Shown here in pieces: positions 29,361-37,511 of a stretch of DNA of 64,000 nt. This stretch comes from Virgibacillus_O xinjiangensis (GTDB lineage: Bacteria; Bacillota; Bacilli; Bacillales; Amphibacillaceae), in contig NZ_JBHRSA010000049.1 in assembly GCF_042643145.1 (NCBI RefSeq), positions 74,790-138,789 on the forward strand, in the 5' to 3' direction. Within the stretch, counting starts at the first letter, position 1; every line of letters starts with the position of its first letter. The position numbers and the translations under genes are program-made. The notes below the pieces were generated by a model. That model did not search any database. It was given only the letters and a program-made list of their open reading frames with translations, and was not told the DNA's origin.

Positions 29361-29404
29361 TTTCCAGGTGAGATCAGGCATAGATTAATGATAGCACCGG
29401 GAAA
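29361..29404 (+). ncRNA. Structured leader hairpin, type unknown
   Basis: Three stacked stems: TTTCC/GGAAA, GGTG/CACC and ATCA/TGAT, separated by an A-G mismatch and a tandem AG/AG internal loop, closing a 12-base loop. It lies in the 5' leader of the NSS transporter, ending six bases before the AGAGGGGGAGG site. I cannot match it to a known riboswitch class. Confidence 0.5.
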
Positions 29405-29424
29405 ATCAGAGGGGGAGGTCTACA

Positions 29425-30960
29425 ATGAATACACGTTCACAATGGGGGACAAGGGCGGGATTCATCCTTGCAGCAGTTGGTTCTGCGGTTGGCTTGGGGA
29501 ATATCTGGAGATTTCCATCGGTTGCTTATGAAAACGGTGGCGGAGCTTTTTTCATACCGTACTTGTTTGCTTTGCTTACAGCCGGCATCCCTATTTTGAT
29601 CATGGAGTTTACCATGGGTCATAAATACCGGGGGTCCTCACCGATGACTTTCAGCAGATTGAATAAAAAGACGGAGTGGATCGGATGGTGGGGTGTACTG
29701 ATTGCTTTTGTGATTTCCACGTATTATTCCGTCATCATCGCGTGGGCTATTTCCTATTCGGTCTTCTCATTCAATTTGAATTGGGGGTCTGATACGGAAG
29801 GGTTTTTGTTCAACAATTATCTTAATTTAGCAGCACCGGGCGAGGTTGGTGGATTTGTTCCTGGTGTTCTCATTCCGTTGATCATTGTCTGGGTTGTGGT
29901 GCTCGGCATCCTGTTCAAAGGTGTAAAGAAAGGCATTGAAATTGCCAACAGGATATTCATTCCGTTATTAGTACTAATATTTCTTATTATTGTATTGCGG
30001 GCTGTTACACTTCCTGGAGCAGTAGACGGGCTGGAAGCATTTTTTGCACCAGATTTTTCACAGATCATGTCACCCGATGTTTGGATAGCTGCCTATGGCC
30101 AGATTTTCTTTAGCTTATCCATCGCATTTGCCATTATGATCACCTATTCCAGCTATCTGCCGAAGAAATCGGATATCACGAATAACGCCTTCATCGTCGG
30201 GTTCGGCAACTCTAGTTTTGAGCTGTTGGCCGGTATTGGTGTATTCGGTATCCTTGGGTTTATGGCCATGGAATCCAATGTAGCGGTAGATGAAGTGGTT
30301 GCCGGTGGCGTAGGGTTGGCATTCGTTGTCTTTCCTGCCATCATCAATGAGTTTCCTGCAATGAATGAACTGTTCGGATTCCTGTTTTTTGCTTCACTTG
30401 TCTTGGCAGGGCTATCGTCCCTTATGTCCATATCGGAAACATATATCTCCGGCCTTGTCGATAAATTCAACATTTCCAGAGGGAAGGCTGTCTTATATGG
30501 CGGGGGACTAGCAGCACTTATTTCCTTATTGTATGCAACACAGGGAGGCTTGAACTTCCTCGATTCGGTAGACTATTTCATTAATCAGTTTGGTGTAGCC
30601 CTTGCAGGTTTGGTTGAAGTAATCGCTATTGCTTGGTTCCTGCGCAGTCTTAAAGATCTGCAAACTCATGCCAACGGAGTATCGGATGTCCGTTTAGGTT
30701 CCTGGTGGACGATTAGTTTGACGATCATCACGCCAATTGTTCTAGGCTACATGATGTTTGGTTTGTTCTCTCAAAACCTCCTGCAGCGGTTCGAGACAGA
30801 AACAGGAAACTATGGAGGTTATAGTGATACATTCATCTTATTTACCGGATGGGCAGTGGCGGCTGCAGCATTAATTATCGGCTTCCTTATGTCTGCTACT
30901 CGATGGAGAACTACAACAGAAAATGCCTATCAAGAAAACGAATCAAGGGAGGTCAAATAA
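29425..30960 (+). CDS. NSS-family sodium-dependent amino-acid transporter (MetP-like)
   Basis: Sodium-coupled amino-acid importer of the neurotransmitter:sodium symporter family. The 511 residues form about 12 hydrophobic segments, with the TM1 signature GSAVGLGNIWRFPSVAYENGG (residues 18-38) that binds Na+ and substrate. The adjacent 35-codon metS-type gene indicates the two-component methionine/alanine importer type known from Corynebacterium MetPS. The ATG follows GGGGGAGG. The consensus promoter and structured leader lie upstream. Confidence 0.87.
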   Translation: MNTRSQWGTRAGFILAAVGSAVGLGNIWRFPSVAYENGGGAFFIPYLFALLTAGIPILIMEFTMGHKYRGSSPMTFSRLNKKTEWIGWWGVLIAFVISTYYSVIIAWAISYSVFSFNLNWGSDTEGFLFNNYLNLAAPGEVGGFVPGVLIPLIIVWVVVLGILFKGVKKGIEIANRIFIPLLVLIFLIIVLRAVTLPGAVDGLEAFFAPDFSQIMSPDVWIAAYGQIFFSLSIAFAIMITYSSYLPKKSDITNNAFIVGFGNSSFELLAGIGVFGILGFMAMESNVAVDEVVAGGVGLAFVVFPAIINEFPAMNELFGFLFFASLVLAGLSSLMSISETYISGLVDKFNISRGKAVLYGGGLAALISLLYATQGGLNFLDSVDYFINQFGVALAGLVEVIAIAWFLRSLKDLQTHANGVSDVRLGSWWTISLTIITPIVLGYMMFGLFSQNLLQRFETETGNYGGYSDTFILFTGWAVAAAALIIGFLMSATRWRTTTENAYQENESREVK

Positions 30961-30961
30961 T

Positions 30962-31069
30962 ATGAGTGCTGGAGCTATCAGCGTAATGATTATCGGTATG
31001 GTCATCATATGGGGAGGATTGGCTGGAAGCATCGGCTATGCTGTTAAAAAGGGAAAAGATACGCAATAA
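30962..31069 (+). CDS. metS: MetS-type small subunit of NSS transporter
   Basis: A 35-residue membrane peptide: MSAGAISVMIIGMVIIWGG, a second half with GSIGYAVKK, and a basic tail. It fits the MetS family (putative methionine/alanine importer small subunit), which is required for transport by some NSS carriers. The ATG starts two bases after the NSS stop with a good GGGAGGTC site inside the preceding gene, so the pair is co-translated. One membrane-spanning helix is predicted, with the charged KKGKDTQ end probably cytoplasmic. Confidence 0.85.
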   Translation: MSAGAISVMIIGMVIIWGGLAGSIGYAVKKGKDTQ

Positions 31070-31083
31070 CGGGACAACTCGCA

Positions 31084-31118
31084 AAAGAGCCTTTACTTCA
31101 GGGTAAAGGCTCTTTCCT
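31084..31118. terminator. Terminator between metS and lytH
   Basis: AAAGAGCCTTTAC / GTAAAGGCTCTTT, 13 bp with a 5-base loop; usable from both convergent sides. Confidence 0.85.
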
Positions 31119-31121
31119 GTT

Positions 31122-32102
31122 CTATTTATCTTTTGCCATCCTTTCCCATTTCTTCAGGAAGGGATAAGGGTCAAACGACCATTCCTTCTTTCCATTATCT
31201 TTATACATTCCATAATGGAGATGGGGAGGGAATTTCCCAGATGTGCCTGGTGGTCCGTATCCTGTTGATCCAACACTGCCAAGAACATCCCCCGGCTTGA
31301 CAACCTGTCCTACCTCAAGGTCTTCTTCATAGCCGCTCATATGGGCATAATAATGATAGATGTTGTAAATATCCCTAATGCCGATTCTCCAACCGCCATA
31401 AAGATTCCATCCCATCATCTCTACTACTCCATACGTAGTCGATTTAACGGGCGTGCCATAATCCGCAAAGATATCCGTACCTTCATGAATACGCAAACCG
31501 CCAAAACCTCGTCTGTCCCCCCATGTATTATTATAGCTGTAGTTATACTCGGTCGCTACAGGGAAGTCACGGTCGGTTAAACGTATCTTCTGGAAAGTCT
31601 TGAAAACCTTTGCTGTATTCATGATCGTCTGAACGGTCAGATCCCGTTTATAATGCTTCCATAGGGCGATTTTGATGTCGTCTCTTGTCGGACCTTCTTC
31701 GAGAAGGATATTAGCCATCGTATACAGCATATCTTCAGGTTCCTGGGGATTTGCTTTCCCATCACCGTTGCCGTCTAAGCCCTTACCATTAAACAGGTTG
31801 ATAAACGCTTCTTCCTGTAAAGAAGCGATGTTACCTGCACCAAACCAGACTTCGGGCTTCAGGGAGATGGAAACGATTTTTTCTTCTTCATTACTGTCTT
31901 GCATGTTTCGTTCATAGTTATCAATCGCTGCAAGGTAATACCATGGTATTTGCGTCAATGTCTCTGTTTTTTTGAACAATGCCATTCTTCTTTTGTGAAG
32001 TTCCTCAGCATTTTCCTCATCGCTCTCCGCAGTAGCGAGGGATGGAATGGAAAGGATAAGGAGCAACAATATACTGAGGACCTTTATGCATTTCGGGATC
32101 AA
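31122..32102 (-). CDS. lytH: LytH, sporulation L-Ala-D-Glu endopeptidase (M23)
   Basis: Secreted M23 metallopeptidase of about 326 residues; in B. subtilis LytH trims stem peptides to single L-Ala in spore cortex. A signal peptide covers about residues 1-25. A helical middle domain carries a DGNGDGKANPQEPED loop that looks like an EF-hand/calcium-type motif. The M23 domain (about 195-320) has zinc ligands in RIHEGTD, YYAH and PPHLHYG. The start is TTG 32102 (or 32105), correctly spaced from the AAGGAGG at 32111-32117; GTG 32111 overlaps that site. It follows yutC by 35 bp in one operon. Confidence 0.85.
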   Translation of the reverse strand: MIPKCIKVLSILLLLILSIPSLATAESDEENAEELHKRRMALFKKTETLTQIPWYYLAAIDNYERNMQDSNEEEKIVSISLKPEVWFGAGNIASLQEEAFINLFNGKGLDGNGDGKANPQEPEDMLYTMANILLEEGPTRDDIKIALWKHYKRDLTVQTIMNTAKVFKTFQKIRLTDRDFPVATEYNYSYNNTWGDRRGFGGLRIHEGTDIFADYGTPVKSTTYGVVEMMGWNLYGGWRIGIRDIYNIYHYYAHMSGYEEDLEVGQVVKPGDVLGSVGSTGYGPPGTSGKFPPHLHYGMYKDNGKKEWSFDPYPFLKKWERMAKDK

Positions 32103-32137
32103 CAATGTCACCTCCTTGTATTGATTTAATAAGCTGG

Positions 32138-32686
32138 TTATTGAGGTTTTTCCATTTCTTGAATAATTTGATTGATGGTGTTGTCAAAGTTTTGATTCTG
32201 TGTTGTAGAGTTGTGCAAGCTTTGGATCTCATCGATCAATCCAATGTTATCGGAAACGTGTATCTTAAAATACCCTGGCATGACGGATTCCGCTGTTTTT
32301 GCTGCTGTATTTGCAGCCTCGTCATCATTGAGCTTTTCGTTTTTCTCATAGGCTATCAGTACCTCTTCATCGGTGACCAATGTAGCCGCTTGTTCAAATC
32401 CTTCGCTTTGCAGGATGGTTCTGGTGATCATATCTGCCATTTGTGGCCGATTAATCTCCATATCGCGGTTAGCCTCTTCATTATTCTCTATTTCATCCCG
32501 TTGGTAATGGACATACCCAAGCCTTTCGTCCATTTCTGGGTCAGCGTTCTCCTCCATCTGAGTATTTGGGTCCAGTTCATCTGCGATTTCTTCCTGTTCA
32601 TCTGTCCCTGGGTCATTGTTCTCCGGGGCACATGCACCCAAAAATACAAGGGTAAGAATACTTATGAAAAGCAGTTGTTTTTTCAA
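32138..32686 (-). CDS. yutC: YutC, YhcN/YlaJ-family sporulation lipoprotein
   Basis: Predicted lipoprotein of 182 residues with lipobox LGAC (Cys19), a long acidic linker (residues 20-60) and a C-terminal alpha/beta domain. The family is the YhcN/YlaJ sporulation lipoproteins, found on the forespore inner membrane. The start is TTG, 7 bp after AGGAGG. A forespore-type promoter is visible upstream. It is the first gene of a yutC-lytH operon divergent from yutD. Confidence 0.8.
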   Translation of the reverse strand: MKKQLLFISILTLVFLGACAPENNDPGTDEQEEIADELDPNTQMEENADPEMDERLGYVHYQRDEIENNEEANRDMEINRPQMADMITRTILQSEGFEQAATLVTDEEVLIAYEKNEKLNDDEAANTAAKTAESVMPGYFKIHVSDNIGLIDEIQSLHNSTTQNQNFDNTINQIIQEMEKPQ

Positions 32687-32721
32687 GTTTCATCCTCCTA
32701 ACACTGTTCATATCTCCATAT

Positions 32722-32751
32722 TAGTTTGTCGAAGGGGAGGGAAATCATTCA
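32722..32751 (-). promoter_or_regulatory. Sigma-F/G-type promoter for yutC-lytH
   Basis: On the minus strand TGAATG (32751-32746), 17-bp spacer, CAAACTA (32728-32722). This is close to the forespore consensus TGAATA-N17/18-CATACTA and puts the transcript start about 30 bp before the yutC TTG. Confidence 0.5.
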
Positions 32752-32820
32752 TGATTATATCGTGGTAACATACGCCTGGGGTGTGATACACTAAAAAAAA
32801 GATGATGGGGGTGACCAGGC

Positions 32821-33096
32821 TTGATTGAATTGCATGGTAAAACATATGAGCTGATCGAGAATGAGAAAAATGGGTTTGACGAGACTGCCCTCAATGACCG
32901 CTATTCGGAAATTTTAGCCAAATACGACTTCATTGTCGGGGACTGGGGTTATGAACAGCTGCGTTTAAAAGGATTTTATACAGATCGAAATACGAAGGCA
33001 CCACTTGACTCCCGAATCAGTACACTGGATGATTACCTTTATGAGTATTGCAATTTTGGCTGTGCGTACTTTGTGCTTAAAAAAGTGGACAGGTGA
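32821..33096 (+). CDS. yutD: YutD family protein
   Basis: Conserved Bacillus protein of 91 residues in the YutD family. The signature YDFIVGDWGYEQLRLKGF (about residues 36-53) and the C-terminal YLYEYCNFGCAYFVLKK with two cysteines are clear. No function is established to my knowledge. The start is TTG with GGGGGTGA upstream. It is divergent from yutC-lytH. Confidence 0.85.
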   Translation: MIELHGKTYELIENEKNGFDETALNDRYSEILAKYDFIVGDWGYEQLRLKGFYTDRNTKAPLDSRISTLDDYLYEYCNFGCAYFVLKKVDR

Positions 33097-33133
33097 AAAA
33101 GAGTAGCAGACATAGAGGACTGCTACTCTTTTT
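33096..33133. terminator. Bidirectional terminator, yutD and minus-strand gene
   Basis: AAAAAGAGTAGCAG pairs perfectly with CTGCTACTCTTTTT. The stop codon of the minus-strand gene (33123-33125) lies inside the right arm. Confidence 0.9.
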
Positions 33134-33398
33134 GCGACATATTGCCTTCCTCATCATGCAGCGGGTGGGCGCCCGGTGTTTGTCTTGGCAGGTCATCATG
33201 CAGTTCTTCGCTTGGATAAGTGTAAGCACTGGACCGATGCTGCCCTTCCCCCCAAGGCGTCGATTTCCCCTCCACTGCCTTATCTTCTTGTAGTGCGGAG
33301 CCAAAGGGACCCTCTGGAAACTCTTCCGGGATGATTTCATTCCTCACTTTGTCTACCGTTGTAAAATCAGAGTATTTTTTATTATGCTTTTTCGGCAT
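33123..33398 (-). CDS. Conserved hypothetical cytosolic protein
   Basis: Protein of 91 residues without signal peptide or membrane segment; hydrophilic and Pro/His-rich. Pattern features are EFPEGPFGS, STPWGEGQ, LHDDLPRQTPGAHPLHDEE, which I recall from small Bacillaceae proteins annotated only as cytosolic protein. ATG 33398 follows GGAGGGGTAAC; the six-codon upstream extension lacks a site. Function unknown. Confidence 0.7.
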   Translation of the reverse strand: MPKKHNKKYSDFTTVDKVRNEIIPEEFPEGPFGSALQEDKAVEGKSTPWGEGQHRSSAYTYPSEELHDDLPRQTPGAHPLHDEEGNMSQKE

Positions 33399-33568
33399 GT
33401 TACCCCTCCATTTCATTCTTAGGGTTTCCTAAAATGGCAATGCTATGAGAATCTGGGCGAGCTTTTGACAGAAATAGGGGTTGGCCCCTGGCACAGTGTA
33501 GCGCCAGTTATCCAATATATAAGGAATATGGTATGATGTAGGAAAGTACAATTCTGGAGGGAATGGAC

Positions 33569-34006
33569 ATGTATTTTGTTGACAGGGGGAAGATTGAGGA
33601 AATACTTACATATATGGAAGGGGTGCTTGATGGCATCCGAAAAGGAAAGTTCAGCACAAGCTACGACAAGTTTGCATTGGAACGCATGGTTCATGTATTG
33701 ATTGAATCAACGCTTGATGTCGGAAACATGATGATTGACGGATTTATTATGCGAGACCCTGGGAGTTATGATGATATCATAGATATACTGGTCGATGAAA
33801 AAGTACTTCCTACTGAAGAAGAAGGAAATTATAAGGAAGTCATCCGATTGAGAAAGATACTGGTGAATGAATATACGGCAGTTGACCATACCTTCCTGCA
33901 GGATACTGTACATAAAAATATGAACTCGCTCGAGCAGTTCAGTAAGCGCATTAGAGAATACTTGAATAGTGAACTCGGGGTAGCCAACGCTTTCACCAAT
34001 GAATAA
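33569..34006 (+). CDS. yutE: YutE, HepT-like HEPN protein (DUF86)
   Basis: HEPN-fold helical protein of 145 residues from the HepT/DUF86 family. HepT toxins are RNases with a catalytic R-X4-6-H-X-Y motif. Here the corresponding stretch is RKILVNEY with Arg95, Asn100 and Tyr102, so the histidine is replaced by Asn. No MntA-type nucleotidyltransferase antitoxin gene is adjacent; the neighbours are housekeeping genes. A toxin role is therefore unlikely. ATG 33569 is spaced 8 bp from GGAGGG; ATG 33563 is too close. Confidence 0.8.
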   Translation: MYFVDRGKIEEILTYMEGVLDGIRKGKFSTSYDKFALERMVHVLIESTLDVGNMMIDGFIMRDPGSYDDIIDILVDEKVLPTEEEGNYKEVIRLRKILVNEYTAVDHTFLQDTVHKNMNSLEQFSKRIREYLNSELGVANAFTNE

Positions 34007-34036
34007 TGTTTTTCACAGCAAGGAGTGAAGCCGGAA

Positions 34037-34810
34037 ATGAAGAAATATAAAGGTTACTTGATTGATTTGGATGGAACGATGTATTTAGGCAAAGATCCAA
34101 TCGACGGGGCCAAGGAATTTGTCGATGGCCTCCACAAGAAAAGTATACCGTATCTATTCGTCACCAATAATTCGTCAGCAACACAAGATAAGGTATCCCG
34201 AAAACTTAACCAGTTCGGTATAAAATCCACACCGGATAATGTCATAACGACGAGCTTGGCCACTGCCAAGTATATTCGGGAGAAAAAACCGAATGCAAGG
34301 TGTTATGTGATCGGGGAAGAAGGTATTATGCAGGCCTTGAAAAATGAGGGGTTGACCGTTGCTGATGATGAGGATTGTGATTTTGTAATCGTAGGGATAG
34401 ACAGACAGGTGACCTATGAAAAATTTGCAAAGGCATGTTTGAATGTCCGCAATGGAGCGGAATTCATCTCCACTAACAGTGATGTTTCCATACCGACAGA
34501 AAGAGGGATGCTTCCGGGAAATGGATCCCTTACTTCCGTAGTATCTGTCAGTACGGGTGTAGATCCTGTATTTATCGGTAAGCCCGAGTCTGTCATCATG
34601 GAAGAAGCGCTGGAGATGATCGGACTTTCCAGGGAAGAGGCATTGATGGTTGGGGATAATTACCTGACAGATATACAAGCAGGAATTAATGCACAAATCG
34701 ATACGTTGATGGTATTTACGGGAGTTACCCCCTTTGAAAAGCTGGAAGGACTGCCAGAGCCACCGACATATTATGTCCATAATCTTAAAGAATGGATGGA
34801 TAACATTTAA
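34037..34810 (+). CDS. yutF: HAD-IIA family sugar phosphatase YutF
   Basis: Haloacid dehalogenase-type phosphatase of the NagD/HAD-IIA group, 257 residues. Motif I is LIDLDGTMY (residue 7 on) with nucleophile Asp, motif II is FVTNNSS, and motif III/IV is KPESVIMEEAL ... VGDNYLTDIQAG. It probably dephosphorylates a small sugar phosphate or nucleotide in the cytoplasm. ATG 34037 is the start; the upstream GTG 34025 overlaps the AGGAG site. It lies 30 bp after yutE, possibly one transcript. Confidence 0.87.
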   Translation: MKKYKGYLIDLDGTMYLGKDPIDGAKEFVDGLHKKSIPYLFVTNNSSATQDKVSRKLNQFGIKSTPDNVITTSLATAKYIREKKPNARCYVIGEEGIMQALKNEGLTVADDEDCDFVIVGIDRQVTYEKFAKACLNVRNGAEFISTNSDVSIPTERGMLPGNGSLTSVVSVSTGVDPVFIGKPESVIMEEALEMIGLSREEALMVGDNYLTDIQAGINAQIDTLMVFTGVTPFEKLEGLPEPPTYYVHNLKEWMDNI

Positions 34811-34840
34811 GGAGAGCCTGAAAAGGCTCTCCTTATTTTT
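34809..34840 (+). terminator. Terminator after yutF
   Basis: AAGGAGAGCCT-GAA-AAGGCTCTCCTT stem, then ATTTTT. Confidence 0.88.
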
Positions 34841-34857
34841 GGTCCGAAGAAGGCATA

Positions 34858-35373
34858 TCAGTCATCGACCGATTCCTCATTGGCCGATTCACTGTGCGCC
34901 AGCCGGGAGGAAGCAGCTGCCGCTATGGCTCCGACAATATCATCCAGGAATGTGTGCACCTCTCCACTGGACTTATCATTCAACTTTTTCAAGATGCCGG
35001 GTTTTTGCTTATCGATATATCCGTAATTCGTAAATCCGATAGAACCATAAACATTTACAATGGAAAGCGCAATGATTTCATCTACACCATAAAGACCTTC
35101 ATCTGTATCGATTGTTTTTTGAAGCGGTTGGTCAAGCATCTTTTTTTCAGCCATTACATCAAGCTGGATGCCGGTCAAGATCGCATTTTGCACCTCTCTC
35201 TTCGTAAGTACACGATCTACGTTATGTCGGCATTCATCCATTGTAAGATCGTCATGATATTTTGACTGGAGGTAGTAGACTAGCTCTGCAATATCATCCA
35301 ATTCCACACCTCTTTCGGTGAGAAGTTGTCTGGCTTTGATTTCTAATTCGCTTTGCCTAGTATTATTTTCCAC
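34858..35373 (-). CDS. Phosphatidylglycerophosphatase A family protein YutG
   Basis: Soluble PgpA-family protein of 171 residues. The core is LYGVDEIIALSIVNVYGSIG and HTFLDDIVGAIAAAAS, which carry the acidic residues conserved in PgpA. E. coli PgpA makes phosphatidylglycerol from its phosphate; the Bacillus paralogue YutG differs by lacking long membrane helices, and its substrate is less certain. The start is GTG after AAAGGTGAT. It is convergent with yutF. Confidence 0.8.
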   Translation of the reverse strand: MENNTRQSELEIKARQLLTERGVELDDIAELVYYLQSKYHDDLTMDECRHNVDRVLTKREVQNAILTGIQLDVMAEKKMLDQPLQKTIDTDEGLYGVDEIIALSIVNVYGSIGFTNYGYIDKQKPGILKKLNDKSSGEVHTFLDDIVGAIAAAASSRLAHSESANEESVDD

Positions 35374-35461
35374 AGTATCACCTTTTCTTTAAATTGGTAT
35401 TTTGGTTAAGTATTCCCTTTTCGTCTCATAAACTAATCATAAAATAATTGGAGGGATTTCC

Positions 35462-36442
35462 TTGCCATTAAGAGAGCTGCTCGCATCCGATTATGCTGTC
35501 AGGACAGAGGAGAAGGTCAGGTTGGATGGTGGGAGAGATGGCTATGTGATGGATGGCTATGTATATTTTACCATCCCTGCCGACAACAAGGAAATGATTC
35601 ATATGGAACAGGCTTCAATTGCTTACTATATGGAAGAACGGAATTACCCGCAGACGACGGTTCCTATACCGAATGTGCATGGCAATTGGTATACCGACTA
35701 TCAGGGGGAAACATACCTAGTGTTGCGTACAAAACCTCTTCCAACACAAGAACCGGTGATTCCTGAAGGGATACAGCTGGCTGAATTTCATGAGTCCGGG
35801 ACTGGGTATCCATATGAGCCTCATTTTGCTTCGAGTTATGGAAAATGGCAGCAGTTATGGATAGATAAACTGACGATGTTTGAACAGAAAATAGAGAGCG
35901 ATGCAAGAAAGAAATCTACACGGTTTTATCAATATTTAATGGACTGTCTGCCTTATATCGTGGGGCTCAGTGAAAATGCCATTCAATATGTTTATGAGAC
36001 AGAACAAGATAAGAGGTTCCACCAAATGGATCAGGGCGTCATTACCTTCCGGAGATATCGGAACCAGCTAAGAGGTTCCTTTATATGGATGGAAGACTTT
36101 TTATACGACCACCCAGCACGTGATTTGGCGGAAAATATCAGAGGGATGATGCTGAACGGTTCCAGTAAGGATGAAATGATTTCCTTTTTAAATGACTACC
36201 ATTCAGCAAGACCTATATCAATATTCGGCTGGCGTTTAGTATATGCACGGCTGATTTTTCCTGTGCATATATTTGATTGGCTCGAAAAAAGCTTTCGACG
36301 AAATGATGATGATCTTCTCTATCAGGAATGGATGGATCTGATGGATAAACAAACACAATATGAATATGGAGTGAAGAATTTTTTCAATTATGCCGGCATC
36401 GATCATGAGTCCGAACAGATTCCTGTGTTACACTGGCTGTAG
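35462..36442 (+). CDS. yutH: YutH-like spore coat / CotS-family protein
   Basis: Protein of 326 residues resembling the B. subtilis spore coat protein YutH, in the CotS group with a degenerate aminoglycoside-phosphotransferase-like fold. The N-terminal part (residues 20-90) looks like the nucleotide lobe with YTDYQGETYLVLRT, but no full kinase catalytic HxD and DxD pair is obvious. It probably has a structural role in the coat and should be made late in the mother cell. The start is TTG with GGAGGG 6 bp upstream. Confidence 0.72.
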   Translation: MPLRELLASDYAVRTEEKVRLDGGRDGYVMDGYVYFTIPADNKEMIHMEQASIAYYMEERNYPQTTVPIPNVHGNWYTDYQGETYLVLRTKPLPTQEPVIPEGIQLAEFHESGTGYPYEPHFASSYGKWQQLWIDKLTMFEQKIESDARKKSTRFYQYLMDCLPYIVGLSENAIQYVYETEQDKRFHQMDQGVITFRRYRNQLRGSFIWMEDFLYDHPARDLAENIRGMMLNGSSKDEMISFLNDYHSARPISIFGWRLVYARLIFPVHIFDWLEKSFRRNDDDLLYQEWMDLMDKQTQYEYGVKNFFNYAGIDHESEQIPVLHWL

Positions 36443-36469
36443 CATATAATGGAAGGGAGACTCGGAGGG

Positions 36470-37441
36470 ATGGCTGAGCCGCTGATTTACGTTACTAGAA
36501 GAATTCCAGACAGCTACTTGGAACCATATCAGGATCGGTTTCATTTTGAATGCTGGGAGAAAGAAGAGGAACCGGTTCCAAGGGAGGTTCTGCTTGAACG
36601 AGCCCAACATGCTGATGGTTTACTATCCATGGTCAGCGATAGGATCGACGGGGAGCTGTTGGCACATGCTTCGCAACTGAAAGTTGTTTCTAATTTGGCA
36701 GTGGGTTATGACAATATCGACATCATTGAAGCAAAAAAGCGTGGCATTACCGTAACCAATACTCCAGATGTACTGACAGATACGACCGCCGACTTAGCTT
36801 TTGCATTGTTGATGGCCACGGCAAGGAAGGTACTAGAGGCAAGTGACTTTGTCAAAGAAAACCAATGGAAAAATTGGTCGCCTTTCCTGCTCGCAGGGTC
36901 GGATATCCATCATAAAACCATTGGTATCGTAGGTATGGGCAGAATTGGAGAAGCGATTGCGAGAAGGGCCAAAGGATTTGATATGGACGTTATTTATCAT
37001 AATAGGACCCGGAAACAGGACGTAGAAGAAAAACTGCCCGCAGAATACAGGGGATTTGAGCAGCTGCTGCAAGAGGCAGACTATGTTGTGTCGGTCGTAC
37101 CTCTTACGGAAGAAACCACCAAGTTGTTTGATGAAAGGGCTTTCAAGTATATGAAGGAAACTTCGATTTTTATTAATGTTTCCAGAGGGGCTGTAGTGGA
37201 TGAGGCTGCTTTGGAGAGGGCGCTTAAACAGAAAGAGATCAGTGCAGCAGGATTGGATGTGTTCACCAACGAGCCCATTGATAACAAGCATCCCCTAGTG
37301 GCACTCGAGAACTGTATATGTCTTCCTCACATAGGGTCTGCGAGTCTGGAAACACGTGGCCAGATGATCGAACTATGTCTGGAGAATCTGACAGCAGTGT
37401 TGGGTGGCGAGAGCGCTAAAACGCCAGTTACTCAAGCATAA
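36470..37441 (+). CDS. D-isomer 2-hydroxyacid dehydrogenase (glyoxylate/hydroxypyruvate reductase-like)
   Basis: NAD(P)-dependent reductase of 2-keto acids, 323 residues. The Rossmann motif is GIVGMGRIGEAIARR (about residue 146), the catalytic Arg lies in INVSRGAVVDE, the Glu in DVFTNEP and the His in LPHIGSAS. The sequence resembles the GyaR/GhrB glyoxylate and hydroxypyruvate reductases. A link to the glyoxylate made by AceA is possible but not shown. The start is placed at ATG 36470, 10 bp from GAAGGGAGA; ATG 36449 is an alternative adding seven residues. Confidence 0.85.
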   Translation: MAEPLIYVTRRIPDSYLEPYQDRFHFECWEKEEEPVPREVLLERAQHADGLLSMVSDRIDGELLAHASQLKVVSNLAVGYDNIDIIEAKKRGITVTNTPDVLTDTTADLAFALLMATARKVLEASDFVKENQWKNWSPFLLAGSDIHHKTIGIVGMGRIGEAIARRAKGFDMDVIYHNRTRKQDVEEKLPAEYRGFEQLLQEADYVVSVVPLTEETTKLFDERAFKYMKETSIFINVSRGAVVDEAALERALKQKEISAAGLDVFTNEPIDNKHPLVALENCICLPHIGSASLETRGQMIELCLENLTAVLGGESAKTPVTQA

Positions 37442-37458
37442 TGAAGGGAACCATAAGA

Positions 37459-37493
37459 CAAAAAAAGCAGACAGTGCCGGCCGCCTGTCTGCT
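37459..37493 (-). terminator. Terminator after yutI (minus strand)
   Basis: AGCAGACAG / CTGTCTGCT stem; on the minus strand it is followed by seven T. It can also act weakly for the plus-strand dehydrogenase gene. Confidence 0.85.
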
Positions 37494-37511
37494 CTACTAT
37501 TATTTATATGT

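Noticed and set aside
33569..34810. HepT/MntA toxin-antitoxin module
   Set aside because: No nucleotidyltransferase partner is adjacent, the catalytic His is missing and the next gene is a HAD phosphatase.
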